A stretch of 64,000 nt of DNA from JBOFWL01 sp051653605 (GTDB lineage: Bacteria > Spirochaetota > Brevinematia > Brevinematales > Brevinemataceae), in the NCBI GenBank assembly GCA_051653605.1, contig JBOFWL010000117.1, forward strand, positions 124,001-188,000. Reading direction: 5' to 3'. Positions 26,750-34,025 of the stretch are shown piece by piece; the first letter of the stretch is position 1; every line of letters begins with the position of its first letter. The translations under genes were made by a program, and so were the position numbers. Below the pieces are notes generated by a model, which saw only the letters and a program-made list of their open reading frames with translations, did not search any database and was not told the origin of the DNA.

Positions 26750-27460
26750 ATGCCCTTTTTTATTTGGCCTCAATTTCCGCATATTTGTGCAGGAACAACA
26801 ACACGATCAGAAGGTAATTTTTCTTTATCGTCATTATTTGATAAAGAAGAGCAGTATTTTGTTCAAATCCGTCGAAAAAAATTATTAAATTTTCTAGGAT
26901 TTCGCACGCTACACACCTTTCGACAAACCCATTCTACAATTATTTTGCCACCAGATGGTTGTTCTCAAGTAGAAGCCGATGGACTTATTGGTAGCACTCC
27001 TGGTGATCTTCTTGTGATTAACACCGGAGATTGTATTCCCCTTTTCTTCTATGCTCCTGATATTGAAACTATATCTATCGTTCATTGTGGACGCGTTGGA
27101 CTAAAAAATCTAATTGCGCTGAAAGCTATTGAAAATCTTGTACAACGAGGGGCCAACGCATCCAATATATATGTTCATATTGGGCCGCATATCTCTGCTG
27201 AGGCATATGAAGTTGGGAAAGAGATTCTTAAAGAATTTGGAGTTTTTCAAGACGAAGAAAAGGGATATCTCAATATGCAACAAATCCTTATTGATCAGTT
27301 AACCCGTGGTTGTATCAGTAGTATAAATATTACTTCTTCAAACATGTGCACACTGACCTCAAAAAACCCTGAAGGCACTCCTGTTTTTTATTCTCACCGG
27401 GGAGGGGATAAAGAGAGAATCTTTTCATTTGTGGGTATTAGAGAATATAATAAAAAATAG
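26750..27460 (+). CDS. pgeF: PgeF/YfiH-family peptidoglycan editing factor (multicopper-oxidase-like, laccase domain)
   Basis: This 236-residue protein has the family's His-Cys-His set: His in RQTHST, Cys in NTGDCIPLFF and His in SIVHCGRVGL, plus IGPHISAEAYEVG. PgeF removes misincorporated L-Ser from peptidoglycan precursors. The usual HAGWRG is HCGRVG here, a local variation. CGGAGG at 26739-26744 points to the ATG at 26750 rather than the GTG at 26744, which overlaps that site. It converges on galU with no gap and no terminator. Confidence 0.88.
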   Translation: MPFFIWPQFPHICAGTTTRSEGNFSLSSLFDKEEQYFVQIRRKKLLNFLGFRTLHTFRQTHSTIILPPDGCSQVEADGLIGSTPGDLLVINTGDCIPLFFYAPDIETISIVHCGRVGLKNLIALKAIENLVQRGANASNIYVHIGPHISAEAYEVGKEILKEFGVFQDEEKGYLNMQQILIDQLTRGCISSINITSSNMCTLTSKNPEGTPVFYSHRGGDKERIFSFVGIREYNKK

Positions 27461-28312
27461 TTATTTTACAAATTTTCGTGCAAAAAAATCGTCAATAATT
27501 TTTCGCCCATCTGGTTGAGTATAAGCATATTCTAAGATAGTATTGAGGTATGATTTATGGTTTCCTGTGTCGAGGGCTAATCCTTCTATATTTTGGACAA
27601 CTAATTTCTTCTGTTGAGCCATTGTCATCATAGCCCCCATTGGATAAAATTCTCCACCCTTGTGATTTTTGTAATCTACCGCTAGGACATCTAAAAACTC
27701 CGGAGTATAGACAAAACGCCCAACTGATACCAGATTTGAATTCGTCTCCCCAGGCTTTGGTTTTTCCACAATCCGTTGTACGAAAGCTACTCCGTTTTCA
27801 AGGGTGCTCTCAATAACGCCATAAGCCCCGGGGTTTTCAAACTCCTCTCTTGCCCCTAGAACACAACAGCCAGTTTTTTTGTAAGCATCAAGAACCTGGA
27901 TAGCACCTCCTCTCTCTCCAATAACGAGGTCATCGGGGAAAAATGCAATGAAAGGTTCATATTTTAGCAATGAGGTTGCTGACAAGAGGGCATGTCCTGT
28001 CCCACCCATTTCTTTTTGTCGGATAAAACTCACATTAAACTGTGTTGGCTTACGAATAACATCCAACTCTTCCGTTTTCTGGCTTTTTTCTAAAGCTAGT
28101 TCTATTTCGATTTCCCGATCAAAGTAGTCGTCTAGCGACTTCTTTCTGCGACTTGTTAAAACAACTAACTCTGTGATGCCAGCCTCAGTGCATTCATCTA
28201 AGATGAAATCTATAGCTGTTTTATTGTAAACAGGAAATAATTCCTTAGGTATTGTTTTGGAAGCAGGCAGGCTTCGAGTTCCGTAGCCCGCAGCAAAAAT
28301 AAAGGCTTTCAT
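27461..28312 (-). CDS. galU: UTP-glucose-1-phosphate uridylyltransferase
   Basis: This 283-residue nucleotidyltransferase makes UDP-glucose. Motifs are AAGYGTRSLPASKTIPKEL at the N-terminus (family AGLGTRFLPATK.IPKE), PDDLVIG near residue 117, and IVEKPKPGETNSNL near 180. UDP-glucose feeds glycan and possibly flagellin-glycan synthesis. It is nine bases from prfB on the same strand. Length and motifs are normal. Confidence 0.93.
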   Translation of the reverse strand: MKAFIFAAGYGTRSLPASKTIPKELFPVYNKTAIDFILDECTEAGITELVVLTSRRKKSLDDYFDREIEIELALEKSQKTEELDVIRKPTQFNVSFIRQKEMGGTGHALLSATSLLKYEPFIAFFPDDLVIGERGGAIQVLDAYKKTGCCVLGAREEFENPGAYGVIESTLENGVAFVQRIVEKPKPGETNSNLVSVGRFVYTPEFLDVLAVDYKNHKGGEFYPMGAMMTMAQQKKLVVQNIEGLALDTGNHKSYLNTILEYAYTQPDGRKIIDDFFARKFVK

Positions 28313-28321
28313 TGTATACTC

Positions 28322-29426
28322 TCAATTTGTTTTACTTTTGAATTGTTTGAGCCAAGAGATAATAAAATCATCAATTTCACCATCCATAACGGCTTGGATA
28401 TTTGTTTTTTCTACTTGAGTTCTATGATCTTTTACCATTGTATATGGCTGAAAAACATAACTTCTAATTTGATTGCCCCACTCAACTGATTTTCGATCTA
28501 ATGCTCTTTCAGCACTTTCTTGAGCTTGTTTTTGTTGTTCAAGCTTATAGAGTTTAGATCGCAACATTTTCATGGCATAATCTTTATTTTGGAACTGAGA
28601 ACGTTCAGTTTGGCAAGAAACAACTGTATTTGTTGGTAAGTGTGTGATTCTAACAGCAGAAGACGTTTTGTTAACATGCTGCCCGCCTGCTCCACTTGCG
28701 CGAAAAGTATCAATCTTTAGATCTTTTTCATCAATAATAATCTCAATTTTATCATCAACCTCAGGAGAAATGCTAACCCCACAGAATGAGGTTTGTCTTT
28801 TATTTTGTGCATTGAATGGAGACAGCCGAACCAATCGGTGAATGCCATTTTCCGCCGTGAGATAGCCAAAAGCATAGCGCCCTTTAATAAGTAGCGTGGC
28901 ATCTTTTATTCCTGCCTCTTCTCCATCTTCAAGAGAAATAACATCAACATCAAACCCTTTAAGTACTGCCCAGCGTTGATACATTCTCAGTAGCATCTCT
29001 GCCCAATCTTGAGATTCAGTGCCACCTGCTCCAGGGTGAATATTAAGAAAAGCATTGCTTGTGTCCATTTCACCACTGAGAAGCATTCTTACTTCGAGAT
29101 CTTCAAGCTCTTTTTGGAGAGAATTATAATTAGCTTCTAGCATTAACAGGGCTGCTTCATCGTTTTCATCTTCTGACATTTTTGTATACTCAGCAAGATC
29201 TGCTATTTCTTTTTGAAGATTAAGCCAGCATTTTGACTCTTTTTCTAAGGCAGATAATTCACTACCAACCTTTGCGGCTATCTTAGGATTATCCCATAAT
29301 TGTGGATCAGAATTCTTAGCTCTTAATTCCTCGAGGCGTTCAAGTAAGGAATCTACTTCAAAGATACCTCCAGTCTTGAGCAAGCACATCTGATAAATTC
29401 CGAACTTTATCTAATAAGGCTCCCAT
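28322..29426 (-). CDS. prfB: Peptide chain release factor 2, made by programmed +1 frameshift
   Basis: Translation starts at the ATG at 29426 (GGAG upstream), reads 22 codons (MGALLDKVRN...DWRYL) and meets an in-frame TGA at 29358-29360. The context is the classic RF2 site: GGAGG (29367-29371), TAT, CTT, TGA. Slipping +1 at CTT continues with GAA GTA GAT into a 345-residue frame, giving about 367 residues. That frame has the SPF specificity motif (RLSPFNAQ) and GGQ (GAGGQHVNK). RF2 reads UAA and UGA, and the frameshift lets low RF2 raise its own synthesis. The frame that opens at 29389 without frameshifting is not the true start. Confidence 0.95.
29358..29371 (-). promoter_or_regulatory. Programmed +1 frameshift site of prfB
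   Basis: Internal SD-like GGAGG (29367-29371), TAT, then CTT TGA (29358-29363). This is the conserved arrangement for release-factor-2 autoregulation. Confidence 0.95.
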
Positions 29427-29434
29427 AGTATCTC

Positions 29435-30862
29435 CTACAAACACCGAGAAAGGCGCGAAAGAGCTTTATCTTTACCAATTATTGGAAGTATTAAAAACAT
29501 TTCTGGCCCATGCTCTTTACCGGTTAGAGCAGCACGAATAGGCATAAAGAGTTTTTTTCCATTAAGCCCGACCGCCTCTTTAACGTGGGTAATAATTTCA
29601 CTATAAACTTCTTTATTGATAGGTCTATTTTCTTCAGTAAGTTTCAAGTGAAAAGCTTTAATAACATTTTTACTATCTTCTTGGTTGATAGTAGTCTGAG
29701 CAATTTCATCTACAGCATAATCTTCTTTAAAGAAAAAATCTATATGATCTGTGATTTGTGAAAGGTGCGAACAGCTACCTCGAACAATATCTACAACGGA
29801 TTTAACATAATCAAAATTTGAGGTATCGTAACCTGCATCAGAGATATAAGGAATTGAAAGATTGGTAATATGATCAATATCAGCTTTTATAATGTGTTGT
29901 TGAGAAATCCAATTTAGGCGTTTAAAGTCAAACATACTAGGGGATGGAGAAACTCTTTCAATTGAAAATAGCCGTACAAGTTCATCCATTGAAAGAATAT
30001 CTTCTCCTTCAGGATTACTCCATCCAAGAAAGGCTAGCATATTACACAGAGCTTCAGGAAGATAACCTAAGCGACGAAATTCTTCGACACTTGTTGCTCC
30101 ATGACGTTTAGAGAGTTTTTTATGATCCTCACCTGTAACAACTGCCATGTGCCCAAATCTAGGTTCTGGTTCTCCTAGAGCTTTATAAATCATTTGTTGG
30201 CGTACAGTGTTTGAGAGATGTTCATCTGCTCTTAGTACGTGTGTCATTTTCATGGTGATATCATCGATAGCAACGGCATAATTGTATACTGGAATCCCAT
30301 TGGATCGAACAATGACAAAATCTCCAACCATTCCTTTTGGAAAGACAACCTTTCCTTTAATAAGATCATCCAGTATAAAATCTTCATTGAAAGCTTTTAA
30401 TCGAATTGTTGGTATACGGCCTTCATTTTGAAAAGCCAATATTTCTTCAGGACTAAGATTTCGGCATCGTCCTTGATATTGAGGGGGCAATCCTTCTGCT
30501 TCACATTTTGCCCGTTCGGCATCAATTTCTTCTTCTGTACAGTAGCAGTGAAAAGCATGCCCAGATGCTAATAATTTATCAGTATAGATTTTATAGGTAT
30601 CTGCTCGTTCTGTTTGTTTATAGGGAGCATAAGGCCCCCCCTTTCGAGGATCCTCATCACCGGCAATACCAAGCCAATCTAAATCATCAAGGAGCATTTC
30701 TGTATATTCAGGTAAAGAGCGATCTTGGTCTGTGTCTTCAATTCGAACAACAAAAGATCCCCCTGTGCTTTTAGCAAATAGCCAACCAAAAAGAGCACTT
30801 CGAACATTACCAACATGGAGATATCCTGTTGGTGACGGAGCAAAACGAGTTCGGGTAGTCAT
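29435..30862 (-). CDS. gltX: Glutamyl-tRNA synthetase
   Basis: This 475-residue class I synthetase charges tRNA-Glu. The first signature is PSPTGYLHVGNVRSALF (HIGH equivalent HVGN) near residue 9, and the second is KKLSKRHG (KMSKR equivalent) near 247. A Cys/His cluster CYCTEEE...C near residue 110 may bind zinc as in some family members. The anticodon-binding domain follows. It lies eight bases before prfB. Whether it is discriminating or also charges tRNA-Gln cannot be told here, since gatCAB is outside the window. Confidence 0.95.
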   Translation of the reverse strand: MTTRTRFAPSPTGYLHVGNVRSALFGWLFAKSTGGSFVVRIEDTDQDRSLPEYTEMLLDDLDWLGIAGDEDPRKGGPYAPYKQTERADTYKIYTDKLLASGHAFHCYCTEEEIDAERAKCEAEGLPPQYQGRCRNLSPEEILAFQNEGRIPTIRLKAFNEDFILDDLIKGKVVFPKGMVGDFVIVRSNGIPVYNYAVAIDDITMKMTHVLRADEHLSNTVRQQMIYKALGEPEPRFGHMAVVTGEDHKKLSKRHGATSVEEFRRLGYLPEALCNMLAFLGWSNPEGEDILSMDELVRLFSIERVSPSPSMFDFKRLNWISQQHIIKADIDHITNLSIPYISDAGYDTSNFDYVKSVVDIVRGSCSHLSQITDHIDFFFKEDYAVDEIAQTTINQEDSKNVIKAFHLKLTEENRPINKEVYSEIITHVKEAVGLNGKKLFMPIRAALTGKEHGPEMFLILPIIGKDKALSRLSRCL

Positions 30863-30883
30863 GATTTTTCCTTAAATAAAAAT

Positions 30884-30907
30884 GATACGCTTGTAAATAA
30901 GCGTATC
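30884..30907 (-). terminator. Hairpin terminator after the small gene at 30943, overlapping the gltX start point
   Basis: A nine-base stem (30884-30892 with 30899-30907), a six-base loop and T-rich ATTTTTATTT on the minus strand. The gltX promoter's start (about 30902) falls inside the first arm, so a gltX transcript would lack part of the stem. Confidence 0.6.
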
Positions 30908-30908
30908 T

Positions 30909-30937
30909 ATTGTAATAGATTTTTATTTTTTTTTCAA
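30909..30937 (-). promoter_or_regulatory. Promoter of gltX-prfB-galU
   Basis: On the minus strand, TTGAAA (30932-30937), a 17-base spacer and TACAAT (30909-30914). It lies between the stop of the 105-codon gene and its terminator hairpin. Confidence 0.7.
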
Positions 30938-30942
30938 GAGAT

Positions 30943-31260
30943 TCAGCCTAAGATATCAAGGTGATCCCCTGTTCCTTCATCGAGAAGAGCTTTTTCAGGA
31001 ATTGTTGGCTGTGCATCACTAGAATGCCCTCCGTTATTAGAGGACGTTTGTTGAGAGCCTGATCCAACCCCTGCATTGAGTGATGACATTTCATTTGAAT
31101 CAACAGTATGTTCTCCAATAGGGCCAACTGTTTCTTGCACTTTATGTTGATGTTCTGCAATTTGATTTTGCTGTTGAACAGTTAGTATCGTCTGGCTAGG
31201 TTCGGCTCTATGGAAATTTTGAGATTGAGCAACTGACATTAAATAATTAAGAGGTTCCAT
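30943..31260 (-). CDS. Small hypothetical protein, Gln/Ser/Gly-rich
   Basis: This protein of 105 residues starts MEPLNYLMSVAQSQNFHR with AAGGAGG just upstream. The middle is Gln- and His-rich (QQQNQIAEHQHKVQE) and the rest low-complexity (SGSQQTSSNNGGHSS), ending GDHLDILG. It has no signal peptide or membrane segment and seems mostly disordered. The frame is open further upstream, but the -10 of its promoter lies at 31293, so the later ATG is preferred. It is its own transcription unit, between rnpB and gltX. I do not recognise it. Confidence 0.7.
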   Translation of the reverse strand: MEPLNYLMSVAQSQNFHRAEPSQTILTVQQQNQIAEHQHKVQETVGPIGEHTVDSNEMSSLNAGVGSGSQQTSSNNGGHSSDAQPTIPEKALLDEGTGDHLDILG

Positions 31261-31292
31261 TGAATCCTCCTTAAGATAATTATCCTTAGCTA

Positions 31293-31321
31293 AGTATATC
31301 AAAAAAAAAGAGATATTGCAA
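31293..31321 (-). promoter_or_regulatory. Promoter of the small gene at 30943
   Basis: On the minus strand, TTGCAA (31316-31321), a 17-base spacer and TATACT (31293-31298). Confidence 0.65.
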
Positions 31322-31330
31322 CATTTATAT

Positions 31331-31363
31331 GTAATAAAACCCCTATAATAGGGGTTTTATTAC
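31331..31363. terminator. rnpB terminator hairpin
   Basis: A 14-base stem (31331-31344 with 31350-31363) and five-base loop, with flanking A/T tracts. It directly follows the 3' end of RNase P RNA on the minus strand. Confidence 0.85.
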
Positions 31364-31700
31364 ATAATACGAGTAAGCCGGATTCTGTTCGCTATTGCGG
31401 AAAACATCTGTCTTGCCTTAATATTACTATTAAGGTCTTTTGCGAGCGACCCACCTCTGTACAAAACCAATACATGTAAGGCTGTTTGCTCTTGCCCGGA
31501 AAAGGGTTTACCATGCCTTTTTATTTACATAAAAAGCGGTAGGCTCTTACCCCACCTTTTCACCCTTACTCATTACGAGCGGTTTATTTTCTGTGGCACT
31601 TTCCCTCATACAATTTTTAGTATTGTATGGCCAGCCGTTAGCTGGTTTTCAGTTTTTTCGGGTCCGGACTTTCCTCCCCTAAGGGCGTTTTCCATATTAT
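31363..31700 (-). ncRNA. rnpB: RNase P RNA, bacterial type A
   Basis: The minus strand carries the conserved core of RNase P RNA: GAGGAAAGTCCGGAC near the 5' end, AGGGTGAAAAGGTGGGGTAAGAGCC in the middle, and ACAGAATCCGGCTTA near the 3' end. The ends can pair in a P1 helix (ATAATA with TATTAT). The length of about 340 bases fits type A. RNase P trims the 5' ends of tRNAs. Ends are approximate. The 5' end falls within a few bases of the stop codon of the LysM gene, so its promoter must overlap that gene or it must be processed from its mRNA. Confidence 0.95.
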
Positions 31701-31703
31701 GTT

Positions 31704-31733
31704 ATTATTTTTTCTTCTTTAGATGTTTTTCAA
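31704..31733 (-). promoter_or_regulatory. Candidate rnpB promoter inside the end of the LysM gene
   Basis: On the minus strand, TTGAAA (31728-31733), an 18-base spacer and AATAAT (31704-31709). The expected start, about 31697, agrees with the mapped 5' end of the RNA. Confidence 0.5.
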
Positions 31734-33312
31734 GATCTTTGTAGGTATGGAAGGCATTGGCAACTTCATTCTTATCTCGAATTTCCATATAAATTTTAGC
31801 AGAGTCATCGATAACACTGAATCCAGCTTTACCTATGGCGTCTCCCTTAGCAATTTGCTGTCCAGCCTTTACATTTACTTCACCTAATCCTGCATAAATA
31901 ATAGTTCTATCTTCAGGTAGTTTTAAGATAATAACATTTTGAAGGGCATTAATATACCCAGAGTATTCTATTATCCCTCCGATTGGAGCCTTTAAAGATG
32001 TTTGAGATTTTAGATAAATATCGGCGCCTCTCCCCGATGGGGTTGCATTTTTAATTTCAGAGGATGCTATAGGCAAAGGTATACCGGAAAAACGAGGACT
32101 CTTAATCCCTTGGAGGCTTGTTGGCCTAGGGGGGGCTACGGAACTAGCTATTTTTCTAGAAGTAGCCGTAGAAGGAGTATTTACTTTAGCCAATGATACA
32201 CCGTTCACAGTGAGTTTTTCTCCCACATAGATATCTGTATTTTTCTTATTATTTGCAGACATAATAGCAGACCGAGTTGTCTTAAGCTTTGCTGCTATAG
32301 AATCAAGAGTATCCCCTCTTCGCACTATATAAACAGCCGATTGCTGAGACCCCTTTCCAGCTTGTTTTGATGCATCTGCATAGAGAACCAATCTCTCATT
32401 AACATGGATGTTTCCATTTTGCTTATTGTTCCATGCTTTCAAATTTGCAACAGAAACTTTAAATTTAGTTGCAATTGATGTTAAAGTATCCCCTCTTTTA
32501 ACAGTGTAGGATGTTCGCGTATTTTTTTCTAAGCGTTCTTGAATAACAGGTGTTGTTTTTTCTGTCTGAGTTTTATTTGTTGATACACTAAGAATTTTAA
32601 GAGTTTCACCTCGATATACAACAGATTTTTGCTTATTATTCCATGACATTAAATCTTTTTGAGAAACTTTATAGCGTAATGCTATGCCACCCAAAGTTTG
32701 ATTTGGTTGAACAGTATGGCGTGTGATATTTGTTTTAATATTTAATTGTGGATTTAGAATAGCTGGTTGGGAAGAAGTCTTAGGGGTATCTCCACTGACG
32801 ATAAGTCTTTCCCCTGCATATATTTGAGTATTTTTCTTATTATTGAGATTCTGTATTTGTGAAAGCGTCATTTTGTATTTTAAAGCAATACCCAATAGTG
32901 TTTCTCCCCTAGAAACAACATGAACACCCCCCTTTGAACTAGAGGTTGAGGGTTTAGATGTGGATACAGCTCTGAAAGTTGGGACAGATAACTCCTGCCC
33001 TTGCACGATATTTTCACTATCTAGATTATTGAGAAGCACTAATTGTGAAATTTTAGCTCCGTATTTTTCTGCGATATCGGAGAGAGTATCACCAGATTTT
33101 GCAGCATATTTTACAATTTTATTAGGTAATACTAACTTTTGCCCCAAATATAGTTGATCCTGAGACAAATCATTAAGTTTTTTTATAGTGCTTGGTGAAA
33201 GATCACGCGAACGAGCTACAGACCAAAGCGAATCTCCTTTCTTGACAACATACATTTCTGCCATCATAGAAGAAGAAATAAAAAATAAAGAGAAGACAAA
33301 AAAATATCTCAT
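31705..33312 (-). CDS. Secreted protein with six LysM domains and a degenerate M23 domain, NlpD-like
   Basis: This 535-residue protein has a signal peptide (residues 1-18, cut after MMA). Six LysM domains follow, each with a Y/H-x-V...GDTL...I...NN...I..G..L pattern, beginning near residues 20, 69, 130, 197, 264 and 330. The last 120 residues align with M23/LytM peptidases, but the metal-binding HxH is absent (the equivalent region reads IIYAGLGE), so it should not cleave peptidoglycan. Non-catalytic LytM proteins such as NlpD and EnvC activate amidases during cell separation. GAGGA points to the ATG at 33312; the in-frame GTG at 33324 overlaps that site. Confidence 0.88.
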   Translation of the reverse strand: MRYFFVFSLFFISSSMMAEMYVVKKGDSLWSVARSRDLSPSTIKKLNDLSQDQLYLGQKLVLPNKIVKYAAKSGDTLSDIAEKYGAKISQLVLLNNLDSENIVQGQELSVPTFRAVSTSKPSTSSSKGGVHVVSRGETLLGIALKYKMTLSQIQNLNNKKNTQIYAGERLIVSGDTPKTSSQPAILNPQLNIKTNITRHTVQPNQTLGGIALRYKVSQKDLMSWNNKQKSVVYRGETLKILSVSTNKTQTEKTTPVIQERLEKNTRTSYTVKRGDTLTSIATKFKVSVANLKAWNNKQNGNIHVNERLVLYADASKQAGKGSQQSAVYIVRRGDTLDSIAAKLKTTRSAIMSANNKKNTDIYVGEKLTVNGVSLAKVNTPSTATSRKIASSVAPPRPTSLQGIKSPRFSGIPLPIASSEIKNATPSGRGADIYLKSQTSLKAPIGGIIEYSGYINALQNVIILKLPEDRTIIYAGLGEVNVKAGQQIAKGDAIGKAGFSVIDDSAKIYMEIRDKNEVANAFHTYKDLEKHLKKKK

Positions 33313-33357
33313 GGAAATCCTCACAGTATTATTGCCATTTCACTATCTCTATCATCG

Positions 33358-33376
33358 GATGTTTTTTTAAAACATC
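33358..33376 (-). terminator. Possible weak terminator at the end of the 13 kb ATPase operon
   Basis: An eight-base A/T-rich stem (33358-33365 with 33369-33376) with a three-base loop, overlapping the stop codon of the BatE-like gene. There is no long T tract, so termination may be partial and the LysM gene may be read through. Confidence 0.3.
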
Positions 33377-34025
33377 AAGAGTTTCCCCATAACTTAGGGA
33401 TATCATTTATTCTAGCCCATCCTTGCTGTTTTCCTGGCCCTCGAACAAATACATATTCTTCATTTTCTTCTAGAGCCTCAAACTCTATACCTTCCGGAAA
33501 ACGAGCTAGCGATTTCCCGTCTTCAAAAGGTTGATCAATGATGTCGACATCAACCAAGGCTATACGGATATCTTTCATGAAAAGATTGTATTTAATATAT
33601 GATTGTATTAATAGAGTTCCAGAAAAAATATATAAGAAAGATATAATACCTGTATAATACCATTTTCTTACAATTTTCTTAAGAATTATGAGACCTACTA
33701 AAATAGTTGCTATTAGAAATAGAAGTCCTGATATTAATGAATCGATTTGAGGTGGGAAGATATTAACCAGTTTTAATAATAAAGTAAAGCCAGTGTTTGT
33801 AGAAATCTCTACCCCACCTATTTCAGTTTGAATTATATTGTATAGGCTACGGGCTTCTTTAAGCGATGGATTTAAAACAAGAGATTTTTTGAGAGCTTGT
33901 GCTGCTAGTCCAATTTCTCCCTGCTGATAATGGTTAAGTCCATCGTTATATAACTCCTGAGGTTGAGGGTATCCATGAATAGATGTTGATAATATCACAA
34001 AAAATAGAAAAATCATTATTCTCAT
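33375..34025 (-). CDS. BatE-like protein: signal peptide, TPR, two membrane helices, SH3-like domain
   Basis: This 216-residue protein starts with a signal peptide (MRIMIFLFFVILSTSIHG). TPR-like helices (YNDGLNHYQQGEIGLAAQALKKSLVLNP) follow around residues 25-65, then two membrane helices near 95-113 and 122-145. A C-terminal SH3b-like domain (residues 150-216) ends in GWARINDIPKLW. This is the layout of BatE in Bacteroidetes and spirochaete Bat operons, but no batA-batD genes are here. GAGGAGG precedes the start, and it overlaps the Maf-like gene by four bases. A scaffold role at the membrane is inference. Confidence 0.7.
   Translation of the reverse strand: MRIMIFLFFVILSTSIHGYPQPQELYNDGLNHYQQGEIGLAAQALKKSLVLNPSLKEARSLYNIIQTEIGGVEISTNTGFTLLLKLVNIFPPQIDSLISGLLFLIATILVGLIILKKIVRKWYYTGIISFLYIFSGTLLIQSYIKYNLFMKDIRIALVDVDIIDQPFEDGKSLARFPEGIEFEALEENEEYVFVRGPGKQQGWARINDIPKLWGNS

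Noticed and set aside
29358..29360. UGA recoding (Trp or Sec) at the in-frame TGA of prfB
   Set aside because: The context is the standard RF2 frameshift site, the downstream frame is +1, and RF2 itself is present.
29361..29389. Start of prfB at the ATG at 29389
   Set aside because: It ignores the conserved RF2 frameshift context and would give a product lacking the true N-terminus.
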